A stretch of DNA of 64,000 bases from Mesodorylaimus sp. YZB2_4 (lineage: Eukaryota; Nematoda; Enoplea; Dorylaimida; Dorylaimidae). The notes under the pieces were generated by a model. That model was not told where the DNA came from, did no database searches, and was given only the letters and a program-made list of their open reading frames with translations. Both the position numbers and the translations under genes were made by a program. Location of the stretch: the NCBI GenBank assembly GCA_030248295.1, contig JASANH010000878.1:36238-100237 (forward strand), written 5' to 3'. Positions 45,163 through 54,974 of this stretch are shown here, piece after piece; the first letter of the stretch is position 1, and every line of letters begins with the position of its first letter.

Positions 45163-47923
45163 TTATTGGCGAGGTTGTCTTAAAGCAAAAAATCGATGAT
45201 ATTTAGACTGGACTAACTTCCCTTCGATGTCATCATTTTGCTCTGGCGCACCTTGAGGGGGCAATATTCGAGGTGGCCGCCGGCAAAATCGACTACACGA
45301 AATGGCTGATAAGATAATCAGAGATACGACCACCATGGCCGCACTGGTGACGGCATAGACTGAGAAGAGAGGTTTGGGTAGACAGAACGACTTTGAAGAT
45401 GCTCGTTGCTGCTTATCAATCAGCTGCTGATTAAGATGGGATGCTAAAATGAGGAGTAGGGAAGCACGATGGTTTCAGTGAATCTGAACTCTTACTGTCG
45501 AGGCGAGAGTCCAAATCGAAGACCACGATTGGCTGGGTATCAACATCGACAGTGGACAGAGATACATTTCCTCCGTCCTTATAGGCGTACATCAGATGCG
45601 TAGGTTTCGCTAAATCATGAAATTCTGATCCATGATACTCGGCGTATCTTTTTGATCGTGATCGTGTCCTCGACTTAGACGTCCTATCGATCCAGGCTGG
45701 TGGCGCGGGTAAGAGTGTGGTGGTCGTGTAGTCAAGTTCTTCATATGCTGTTGGTGTGGCTGAAGGTGGCCTGGCATTTGTCGTCCTGCCCGTGTATGTT
45801 GGTGTGTTTTCGAAAGGTGCACAGTAAGGTCTCTAAAACATAGCAATTGACCTAAGTTTTGGAAGAGTTGCGCGGTGTGACTTACAGGACATAGATCTAG
45901 TTGTCTGGGTGCAACCGAGATTTGACAATTGAAACTTATCGTTGACTTGTCGGCGTACTAAAATGGACATAATCGCACTTTTACAGGAATGCGGGCAACA
46001 TGATGAAAATTGCAGTCTCAATTGGCTTTTACTACGTGCTCTTTCCATGCCAAAACAACTTCTACCTTGAACACATGCGCGTCTCTTCCCACGGTCAGGT
46101 CATCGAAGTACTCGAGGCTACCGAGTAAATACTGATCTTGAGCGCATCTACAATGAAATATGTTTGGGAAAAAAGAGAAAGGAAACTCTTTCCGTCACCC
46201 AGACATGTCCAAAATGACAAGTGACTCGTTTCTGAGACTTATGTCGGTCATAACCTCGTTCTCATCCCTGGGCACAAGTTCCTGTTTCGCCATGAATATG
46301 ACTAAATTGTAGAGTCCACTGGAAACTCAATGTCAAAAATGAGAATCCTTTTAAAATAGTGAATCGTGACACGATTCCTTTTGCTCTCAATATTTATCTG
46401 ATATCGAAGAAATCAAAAGTAGAAATGGAAATGAGGCGGAGAATAAACCCATATTTTAGACACGAGAGTCACGCAATCATAATTAAAGTAGGGCATCGGA
46501 ATGAAAATAATTCCAAAGGGGTAGTTTAGTCCCTTTTATCCCTGCATTTCCCATTCACCTTTTTCAACTGGATAATCGTTCAGGGACAGGACACGCTCAC
46601 ATGTTCGCCCCGACCGTAGTGACTGGGTCACTAACAGGACACCAGAGCAATCACCTTCCAACTTACCCGTTGGAATCTACCAAAGTGACTGCATTGCCAC
46701 TCCCATCGTCCACAGTACAGCTGTGTACGACCATGCAGAAGGTGTTGGCTGAAATGATGCTCACTGTAAGCAAAGCAAACTATGAGCAGGTAAGACACTG
46801 ACCAACAGTCGAGTCGCAAGTCCATTGATGGTGCACTGGGTCACCGACTTTGGCGTATCGAATAGGTTGACCACCTCTTCTGTCCAGGACAGTGTACTGG
46901 CAGGAGGGCATCGGTGCTTGGGCAAGAAGGCTGTGCGTTGTCATCATGCTGAATTGAAAAAAGCATTTCAATAGTCTCACAGAATGTATGAACAAGAACT
47001 AAATAGCCATTGTCAGCAAGTTTAGATGATTCCCATTTTACCCATTTTTAATGAGTTCCCGACCAAACTGACAAAAAATGCCGCAGGCTTTCTAACTCTT
47101 CGACGTAAGAATGCGGCAGAGAGCATGGAACAGCAAGTACCTATATAGCCATGGCAGGGAGTCAAGGGGAATGGCAGCAGATCTATTGATGGACTACAGG
47201 CCTGCAGCTGGAAACAGGGGGGAACTATTAAAAAAATCTTTTGCTGCCGTACTGCTCGCACTGAGGAAGCAAAAGCACACATCTCAAATTAAAGGTACAC
47301 AATGGACTTACCTGACGTCGAGCGAGGCAGTCACTGTTTTCTCAGCTTCCATATAGAAGCATTGAACATAATAAGCTCGATCGACTTTTGTCATGAATCG
47401 TGAATGGAACATGACCAGTATGACCACAGTCATCAAGATACCTTTAGGATTCACCTGAAGCAGAGTGTCAGGATTTTAAAAAAGTGGTCAGAATTCATAT
47501 CGGAACAACTAAAATCTAACTTACTGATCGCGTTCGCTTGACACCGCACGTATCGAAGGCAACTATAAAATTGGCTTCATTGTTTGGTGAGTGATCACCA
47601 TCGATGCGACAAGACGCTTCACTGAAGCGGCCTTTGACATAGACATGACCTCCAAACGGATTCTGTGTTCGGAATTTAATGGAGAGAAATGATGACCCAC
47701 ATGTTATCTCTGGGTCGCCTGGAAAAGAAGGCAGTCTTACTGTACTCACAGTGCTGCGCTGCAACCCTGAATAAACCAAAGGCCCATACAGTACGTGCAT
47801 TCTGTTTATAGATGATGTACGAAGGCATGAACAAGGACTAGAGGGCCATAAACCCAGAAAGACTAGAAGGACACTAAAGAAGCTGTAAACAAAAGCCAAA
47901 TTAATCAGTACCTCGAACACCAT
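45163..47923 (-). CDS. Cuticlin-like zona pellucida (ZP) domain protein, 9 exons
   Basis: Exons in reading order are 47821-47923, 47525-47718, 47312-47454, 46803-46948, 46667-46763, 46066-46147, 45886-45957, 45496-45832 and 45163-45443; ~484 residues. The first donor is the least certain. The N-terminus is hydrophobic and signal-like. The ZP domain runs from PEITCGSSF through NPFGGHVYVKG, FDTCGVKRTRSVNPKG, DRAYYVQCFYMEA, MPSCQYTVLD, HHQWTC, FCMVVHSCTVDDG and YLLGSLEYFDD to FNCQIS, which is the nematode cuticlin arrangement. A Pro/Thr linker leads to a furin-type site (RSRSKR, ~336-341), then a membrane helix (~420-441) and a short basic tail. Cuticlins polymerise in the extracellular matrix after cleavage. 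TTTCAG 28 bases before the ATG (47952-47957) suits trans-splicing. Confidence 0.88.
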
Positions 47924-47951
47924 TGTCTATCGCAATCCCATAAACGGGCAC

Positions 47952-47960
47952 CTGAAACAA
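47952..47960 (-). promoter_or_regulatory. Probable trans-splice acceptor of the cuticlin-like gene
   Basis: On the minus strand TTGTTTCAG precedes GTGCCC; the ATG follows 28 bases after the cut. It supports starting the protein at 47923 rather than in the open frame further upstream (48.1-48.6 kb). Confidence 0.55.
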
Positions 47961-49348
47961 TACAGGTCATACTAGGTTTCTCCGATCCTCTTCAAGCACA
48001 TACTTCTTGGCAGGTAGTCAAAATCAGCACCAAACACAACAACGGCCACATTGCACATTTACAAGAGATATGTCCGAAAATAAAAAACTAACAATCCGAG
48101 AATGGCCATGGATGAAAATTGGCTAGGCAAGGATTCAGAAGGGGGAGTGAAACCACGACTCGAACGAGGAGTGGAGCAAGACACGAGTAGGAAGTCAGCT
48201 TTTCTTTGAGCCCACCATTCGAGTCATGCAATAACTCAATGTTGTAATGGCACCTGTAACCTAGATTCCTATTCAATGCAGTGCACGTAATGTCGCGTGA
48301 TGAGATGGAAGAGGAGACGAGGACCAGCCCACTTTTCGCTCCCGTTTTGCCCGGAAGACCGACGTCCTCAACAATTTCGATATTGTCCAGCGAAATCGTT
48401 CTTTCTTTGGTAAGGCCGTGTAATGCGCATAAAATTTCAGAGTAAACCGATAATGACAATACATTCGGTGAAAAGGAAACAAATGTATTGAAAGCTTTTT
48501 CTGAAAAATTCTCTGCCGAAAATACGATATCGGAAAAGGAACAGCGACAAGGTGCAACAAATTTGAAAAGAGTTCGAGCACAGGGCGAGAAATTCTCGAA
48601 AAAACCTGAAAATGCCAAAAATGGATATAACGAGGCTAATGTGTGTTTAGTCTATTTTCTCAGTGAACGCAACTTTTTCTTTTTGAGCAACTAGACTGCG
48701 AGCAGATGAAATCGATAATCACTCGCCCGTAGTGTAACATCGGCCCGTGCAGACATGCACGCAGTCTATTCTGCAGTTGGCAGGGTTAGTCGGTGCTGCA
48801 ATCTGTGACAAATGGTTCCAGGTAGTGGCGGTGCTAGGATTGTGCGTTCGGTGGAGTGCAGCACCAGTCTGGTGATGGCGTCGTATGCGAAATTTATGGT
48901 TTATGCCTTGGGTTGAATTCAGCCTGGCAGGCATTATTCATGCGTGTGCCAGGCTGAATTCGACACGAAGCTGGCTTGGATAAATCCCAGCTTAGGGTCG
49001 GTACAACAGAATGTGACACAATAGTGGGTCCAATTCAAACGAACAGCACCTCTCGGGCACCAAGTGGTGGCGGCGGGGGCATTCTGGGAGATAAAAAGAA
49101 GATGAAGAACGCATCTGGCGCATCTGCTCTCTTCAAAGCATCATTTATCAACTTTTACGTCCTTGCATGCTACACTGGTTTCGTCTGGAAGCAGTAATCA
49201 TAAACCAGATAAAACCACTTTCTTTGGTTGGGCCCAGACTATTATGCTCAGAAGTCAGGTGATGTTTTCTTGGAGGAGGCCACCAAGACTGGGAGAATAT
49301 ATCACATTTCCAGGTTCTGCCAGGCAGATGAAGGCGATGGGTCTGGAG
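47961..49348. other. Intergenic between divergent cuticlin-like and secreted-protein genes
   Basis: A 531-base open frame on the minus strand (48088-48618) has no recognised features. At 48910-48965 there is a near-palindromic repeat (gttgaattcagcctggcagg, then 'gccaggctgaattcgaca'), an inverted copy of ~20 bases. No other element was recognised. Confidence 0.45.
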
Positions 49349-49355
49349 TATAAAA
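49349..49355 (+). promoter_or_regulatory. TATA box of secreted-protein gene A
   Basis: TATAAAA lies 56 bases upstream of the ATG at 49405, so transcription would start near 49375-49380. No TTTCAG acceptor lies between, which suggests this gene is expressed from its own promoter without trans-splicing. Confidence 0.55.
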
Positions 49356-49404
49356 CACAGTGCGTTTTGTTCCTTGGAGCAGTGTCTCGTAGTGGCGAAT
49401 AATC

Positions 49405-50010
49405 ATGACTTCTATGCTGGCTTTGGTTTCGATTGCCGTAGTCTCTCTCTGCGTCAGCGGGGTAAGCTTAAGAACTGGCTAATAGTGGTTCATGGCTCTG
49501 AGCTATATTCTACTATAGGAGCCCATCCAGAAACGGGAGGTTGGGGTCAGCTGCCCTGGTGCCCAACCGAATACGAGATACGACGCCAACTGTAATCCAC
49601 TGCCGCCTGGCCCAGCAAGCGACCCTGAAGAAGAGGAAGAAGAAGATGGCCATCAACACAGAAAACGGGAAGTCGGTGTGAGCTGTCCAGGAGCCCAGCC
49701 AAATACAAGGTATGATGCCAACTGCAATCCATTGCCTCGTGGACCAGCACCTGATCCTGAGGAAGAAGAAGAGGATGAGGGTCATCAGCACAGGAAACGT
49801 GATGTTGGCGTAGCCTGTCCTGTTGGCCAGTCAGACACAAGGCGCGACTCTAACTGTAGTCCATATCCGCCTGGACCTCCAGCCAATCCTAATTTGTCTG
49901 GACGACCAGCTAATCCAAATTCGCCTGGAACTCCGGGTAATCCACCTCCGCCTGGGCCACCACCCAGTCGTAACGATCATGACGACCATGGCGATGGCGG
50001 CCAACATTGA
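49405..50010 (+). CDS. Secreted repeat precursor A with dibasic sites (2 exons)
   Basis: Exons are 49405-49461 and 49519-50010; 182 residues. Exon 1 encodes just the signal peptide (MTSMLALVSIAVVSLCVSG) and the intron falls in phase 0 after it. Exon 2 holds two 44-residue repeats (DNA 49537-49668 and 49669-49800) and a third diverged one. Each repeat starts EVGVSCPGAQPNTRYDANCN or DVGVACPVGQ, has two Cys, a PLPPGP turn, an acidic EEEEE run, and ends GHQHRKR. Each unit is thus bounded by KR or RKR, as in peptide precursors. The C-terminus is Pro/Gly/Asn-rich and ends HDDHGDGGQH. I recognise no known family. A shared motif is present in gene C at 51.9 kb. It could be a peptide precursor, an extracellular matrix component or a secreted effector. 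Confidence 0.75.
49537..49800 (+). repeat. Two 132-bp in-frame coding repeats in gene A
   Basis: 49537-49668 and 49669-49800 are each 132 bases, encode 44 residues, and differ at only a few residues (for example PPGPAS versus PRGPAP). Synonymous differences are scattered through them, so they are diverged at DNA level but conserved as protein. Confidence 0.8.
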
Positions 50011-50956
50011 TTATTTGACTGTTTCATGGTTCTGCTATGTTCTGTCTGCGTGTTAAGATGCTTGTATTCGTTCTTAATATCGCTGCTCTAATTGACACAA
50101 CTTCATGTGTGGTCGAGTGCTTTCTACTGAACATAGCCCATACTCACGAGATGCTGGTAGCAGGCAGGATGCTAACGTCATGAATATGTTGGGACGAAGA
50201 GATAAGCATTCTCTATGCTGATTAGGGCCAGGTTTTTGGTCGTGAGTTGGATAGCGCCACATGCTTTTCCGTAAACCATATGCGTATTGTACGTTCAAGT
50301 CCTACAAACGCTGAACTCGCTAAACAACAAACTGTCTTGGGCATTGGTCAATAGTAAGCCTCCTTTTGACATCCTACCAAGTTCCTGTCTTGTAGCCCTA
50401 CGTGTCGGCGTCTGGCAATTTAGTTGTCCTTCCTCATCTCACGCAGTCTATTCTGCATTTCACGTCACTGTCACGCTAGACTACGCGCATATACACAATT
50501 CACCATTCACAAGTGACTCTGCATAAGAATGGCCATTGTCATCACAGTCACGTTTTAGACCCATTTCGACCATACAATACACCCATACTCGAGCGTTTCG
50601 TCACCATCTTTTGAACTTTTGCTGTTTTTGTCTGAATCGTGTTAATGGAATTCTCCAAAAACAGAAATAAACCAGCATTCTTCAGTTCTATCTAGTTCTG
50701 TCTCCAAACTTATGCAAGTCATTGTTGCAATTCGGTTTCATTTTTAGGCAAGGCATTTGCACAACCACTTGTTCCTTCCTCCATGGGAATTGACAAAAAA
50801 GGGGGTAAAAAGAGATACCCAAATTCGGAACGGATGCTGGGCTTGTGATAATAAAGATGCAATAAAATATAGATTGCCAAGAGCAATTATGGCCCAAAAT
50901 ACTTAGAAATTGGGACACTTGGAAAGATGCCTGCTAATTCAACGCGTAACTTATGG
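50011..50956. other. Intergenic between secreted-protein genes A and B
   Basis: It holds the 3' flank of gene A (an AATAAA at ~50664 is rather far) and the promoter side of gene B. No gene or repeat was recognised. Confidence 0.45.
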
Positions 50957-50963
50957 TATATAA
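50957..50963 (+). promoter_or_regulatory. TATA box of secreted-protein gene B
   Basis: TATATAA lies 87 bases upstream of the ATG at 51050, in the context ggtatataaggcg. Confidence 0.55.
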
Positions 50964-51049
50964 GGCGACGTGTCCGAACCAAAGTCATCCCATCGCCTTC
51001 TTCTCAAGCTTCATCTTCGGTCAACCCAAGCTGTTCTAACTGCCCGAAA

Positions 51050-51456
51050 ATGAACTCCGTCTTGCTCTGTCTGGCTTTGGTCGTATGCTCAAGTGTAAGT
51101 CATGTGCTCCGTTGGAATGAAGGGAGGAAGATGGGTGCTGCACAATTCTGTTTCAGGAAGGAGCGGCGCTGGTGAGAGTGGCCAGAAGCATGTATGGTGG
51201 CGGTCACGGCGGCTCGGCGGCGGTTCATCAAAATCCACCAATAATACTGGTGCCCATGTCGATGCCAGTTCAAGAGCCAATGCCACAGTTTCAACCCCAG
51301 CCGTTTCAAGCAGAGATTGTCCCGATATGGCAGGTAGCTCCTCAGCCACAACAACAACATTTTCCTCAATGGCAACACCCACAACCACCCATGGCTGTAG
51401 AGATGCCAAGACCATTCGAAACCTCGCCACCGAGGTCCGGGGGCGGAGGCTACTGA
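51050..51456 (+). CDS. Small secreted Gln/Pro-rich protein B (2 exons)
   Basis: Exons are 51050-51094 and 51157-51456; 114 residues. Exon 1 encodes only MNSVLLCLALVVCSS and the phase-0 intron (62 bases) follows, exactly as in neighbours A and C. Exon 2 opens EGAALVRVARSMYGGGHGG; the EGA start is shared with gene C. The body is Pro/Gln/Met-rich (PMPQFQPQPFQ, QPQQQHFPQWQ) and ends SPPRSGGGGY. There is no Cys after the signal peptide. The composition is that of a low-complexity extracellular or matrix protein. I do not recognise a family. The VGV-x-CPG motif of A and C is absent. Confidence 0.65.
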
Positions 51457-51890
51457 GGTGTCACCTCAACATAGCCATATACGGTATATTTAGTCTCTTT
51501 TGCTTTCATGCTTGCCTCTTACCCCAAGTGTTCTTTGTAGTTGTGTAGTTCATGCCTAAACTTTATGCTACTTATCCTATGCTATATTGTAGACGCTTAC
51601 TTCTTTGTCGTCAGACAATGATGTGCCAGTGATTTCCTTGTTCTTTGCTCTCATCTCGCCTCATTTGAGAGCTTCATAAAACTTGCCTGACGAACAGAAG
51701 TACTTCTTGAAAAAGTAGGCATGTATGCTGCGCAATCCATAAAAAATTTGAATGCGCAATAAGAGTACGTTAGAAATAGAAAACTAGCCACACTTTAGAA
51801 AGGCACTTAAACCCGATCAAGTGGAACATTCAGCCTATGTAAGACCTTGCGTCACAACTCCAGTCAATTGCAGCTGGGTACTTTGGAACG
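51457..51890. other. Intergenic between secreted-protein genes B and C
   Basis: AT-rich, about 430 bases. No TATA box as clear as those of genes A and B was found before gene C, and no repeat was recognised. Confidence 0.45.
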
Positions 51891-52776
51891 ATGAATCTTT
51901 TGGTCGCCTCGTTGTGCGTTTCCTTCGCTATCTGCTCCTCGGTAAGTTTCTCATCAGCCGCTATATGTACTCTTGCAGTACGTCTGCCTCCGCACAACTG
52001 GGGGAAATGGTGACTGACAGAGCTTTTACTTCATGCTATGGTACACCAAGTCAGCCAGCCGGTCTGGCCATAGCTGTAACATCACCCCTACAGAACAAAT
52101 GACGTTCCGATGTCTGAGAATCGTTTGGCAGGCGAGCCAGGAGTACCAGGAGTACCTTATACATACCCATACTCAAGGTGCCCTGCACGACCTAGCACAC
52201 ATAGACCTCGCCGCAGGCTTGCTGAATGCTGTCTGGCTGTAGGAAGGAGCACGAATCGAGAGAATGGTCGGAGTGGCATGCCCCGGTGTGCCGCAACGGG
52301 CAAAAGTCGACGCCAACTGCAAACCATTGGATGCTGGACCTCCAGAACCAAGGACCAACCAAGTCGCTGGAGGCTATGGAGCACAATCACCTCAGGCGCC
52401 ACCTCCTTCTCAACCTGTCGAAGCATCGCCCCAACCCGTTCAACCACCACCACAGCCAATCCAGCCACCTCCACAGCCGATCCATCCGCCCCCGCAGCCA
52501 ATCCAGCCACCTCCGCAACCGATCCAGCCACCACCACAGCCAATCCAGCCACCACCACAGCCGATCCAGACACCTCCACAGCCGATCCAGCCACCTCCAC
52601 AGCCGATCCAGCCACCACCACAGCCGATCCAGCCACCTCCACAGCCGATCCTGCCACCACCACTGCCCCAGCCCCAGTCCCAGCCCCAGCCCCAACCACC
52701 ACCTCAACCCGTTCCACAACCTTCGCAGCCAGCGGACACATCTCCACCGAAGCCTCCAACGCAGGGCGGATACTGA
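51891..52776 (+). CDS. Secreted Pro-rich protein C with PPPQPIQ repeats (2 exons)
   Basis: Exons are 51891-51941 and 52243-52776; 194 residues. Exon 1 is the signal peptide MNLLVASLCVSFAICSS with a phase-0 donor; exon 2 begins EGARIERMVGVACPG after a CTGTAG acceptor, which removes an in-frame TAG just upstream. The N-terminal motif VGVACPGVPQRAKVDANCKP matches the repeat unit of gene A (VGVSCPG...DANCNPL). The rest is an array of about ten PPPQPIQ units followed by PQPQSQPQPQPPPQP and ending KPPTQGGY. Because the DNA repeat is 21 bases, other frames are open too; those are artefacts. AATAAA lies at 52902. It is probably a structural secreted protein. Confidence 0.75.
52440..52660 (+). repeat. 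21-bp coding minisatellite (PPPQPIQ)
   Basis: The unit is approximately cagccaatccagccacctcc with variants at third positions and an occasional His for Gln. Repeat slippage probably makes copy number variable. Confidence 0.85.
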
Positions 52777-52901
52777 TGACGACGTGGTTAGGATAGTCCT
52801 ACGGGGAAGTTTTTGCTTTTATTGTAGTGCCTTCTACGCGTCTTCACTCCACTTACACTCCCTAATGGACGCTTTTTGCCCTGTCACGTTTTATGCGCCA
52901 T

Positions 52902-52907
52902 AATAAA
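52902..52907 (+). terminator. Polyadenylation signal of secreted-protein gene C
   Basis: AATAAA lies 126 bases after the stop codon. Confidence 0.6.
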
Positions 52908-53329
52908 TGCTACGAGTTTCAGTCCTCATGGTCTGTAACGAAAATCCCGGATAGCAGGTAGTGTTCAACACTAATGCGCTCAGAGTGGATGTTCTGCACT
53001 GCATGGATGTTGTAAAATTTAATGAGCACCAAATTTGAACCAAACGTAAGGAACCAGGAACGTAATTCAAGGAGTACCAGGCACGCGCCAGTTAGTTGAA
53101 ACCAAGGTGCAGTATATAATAACGACCCAACACAACTACTCTGCGTAACAGAATGTCGTTCAAAACCGAATAAATCTAATCTGTCTAATTTATAGCTCAT
53201 CATTTATTGCTCAGTATTTTTCGGGAAGTTCAGTTTCTGATTGCTGAAGCAATGCTCCTAGCAGAGACTCAATGAAGTGTACAGTGAATTCGGTATACCA
53301 TCAGCGCACCCAGGCGGCGCGAGATAGAC

Positions 53330-53470
53330 GAGACCGAAGTCTCTCGGTCAAATAACTCCGACCAGAGGAAGGCAAGTCTCCCGATTATACCTGCCCTAGA
53401 AACATCAACCGAAGAGGTTGACGTCCTAGCCAGGGGAGCGTATCGATTACTCCCAACCGCCAGGGATGCC
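53330..53470 (+). repeat. SINE-like family A, copy 5
   Basis: Blocks are 'aggcaagtctcccgattata', 'gaaacatcaaccgaagaggt', 'tgacgtcctagccagggga' and ATCGATTACTCCCAACCGCC. The order is the same as at 2.5 kb and, inverted, at 17.2 and 56.0 kb. Confidence 0.7.
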
Positions 53471-54960
53471 GGTCACAAGTATGCTAGCCCGCATTACAAC
53501 TGCCATCAAGAGACTAGCTTGTATAATGGCCTGCCAAGGAATGCCGTGGTCGATAAAATCCACCTTAATTTTACTGCCAGAAATACATAAAATATTGTGA
53601 GTATTGGCAATGGAAAAACCACCAAGCACAGCTGAAACCTAAAACCAAACTCAACCTAAGCCCCAGCAAAACTTGCAACCTGATCGTGAGTTGTACTACT
53701 TGCATATAACTGCAGAAACTAGCTCAACCTGCAGGGCGCATCTTCACCAAAGCCTATACAGTCGACCTCGCTTTAGAAACCTGTCCAGACATCCAAAAAT
53801 AGTTTCTGTTATCCCATGTTTCCAATATCCGAGCTTCCATGAAATAGTGCATACCATATCAACATTGATGACATGCTCTGATGCGCGAGCTGATGGCGTG
53901 CGACCATCTACGCCACGCATCGCGTGGGTCTATCTGGCTATCTGAACCTATAGATCAGCTACAGTTGTGCATGGTATGTTTTAAAGCGCATAATCTCCAC
54001 AAATTCGGTTAAGATTTGCTGCCTAGGAAAAAGCGCTGATCAAGAGGGTGGACGGTGTTTTATGCCCTGGTGTATCACTCGGGTAAATGTCAACGCTTAT
54101 TGCAGGTCACCGGATTCAGGAGCACCGGGACCAGACGTCATCCAAACTGCTGCTATTAGGTATGGGGAAGTTGCGTTGCACGCACCGTCTCTGCAACCAT
54201 AACCAAACTAGTCTTAGCCATCCAAGCGTCTGCAAATGACCCTTAGCCAACCTGAACTATAAACCCATGCACCTCTTCTCTGATTACTCTGTTTCATAAT
54301 GGCGATCTTCATGCTCAGAACCAACCGTTTTATTTGCCTACTCTGGTGCTCTATTAGCTAGGCCATGTGTTATCAGGCTCATAGATACCTCTGCCAAGTA
54401 AATAACAGACTATTGAATGTTGCCAGCACATCAGTCGAACCTTTCTACTTCGCCAGCTAAGCTAACAGCATTAGCATCTCGACGTGGCCTGCTGCCTGCA
54501 CGCATTTGCGCATTCACATGGTGCACATACGGGGCCCGCATAACCCCAATCGAGATCTATACGCCTGCGCGGTTTATTCTTGGATTTCAACTGCTCCTTT
54601 CAATTATTGTCTGCCCGTACAAAAATATATCATTGTACGTGGGTGCCATCCACCAGTTGCCATTGCGTCGTCCTTGTCGACCTTCGAGCCAGGTAAAAAT
54701 CGAAGTCGTCGCCATGCCGACCAGCAGACGGGCAAGGACGTCTGAGAGCTGCTCACTGCAACGGATTTTCTAGTATAGTGTAGTAGATTGACGAAAGTGA
54801 CGAGCGCCTACTCTTGATAGATGTGATGCCAGAATTGGTTCAAGATTTTACGACATAAATTTTTCATGACTTTTCCGCTCGACTTGCCACATTTATACCT
54901 TCAAGTAACTGTCAATGAACATAATACTATATTTGGCTCAGCAGCAGTAAAATATCTGGT

Positions 54961-54970
54961 TCTATTTTAG
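54961..54970 (+). promoter_or_regulatory. Probable trans-splice acceptor of the SLC35B3-like gene
   Basis: TCTATTTTAG ends four bases before the ATG at 54975, the expected geometry for spliced-leader addition. Confidence 0.65.
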
Positions 54971-54974
54971 TGGC

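Larger units (their letters stand above)
52777..54960. other. Intergenic after the secreted-protein cluster
   Basis: It holds the gene C polyadenylation signal (AATAAA 52902-52907), a TATA-like sequence gtatataata at ~53113 with no supported gene behind it, and a SINE-like family A copy (53330-53470). The rest is unremarkable; the 118-codon frame at 54417 has no features. Confidence 0.45.

Noticed and set aside
48088..48618. 176-codon minus-strand open frame upstream of the cuticlin-like gene
   Set aside because: The cuticlin start is explained by a trans-splice acceptor at 47952-47957, and no in-phase junction links this frame to it. No recognisable domain. It could be a small gene, but nothing supports it.
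52157..52759. 200-codon minus-strand frame and a 228-codon plus-strand frame across gene C
   Set aside because: They are shadows of the 21-base PPPQPIQ repeat, which keeps several frames open; only the frame with the EGA start and CPG motif joins the signal exon in phase.
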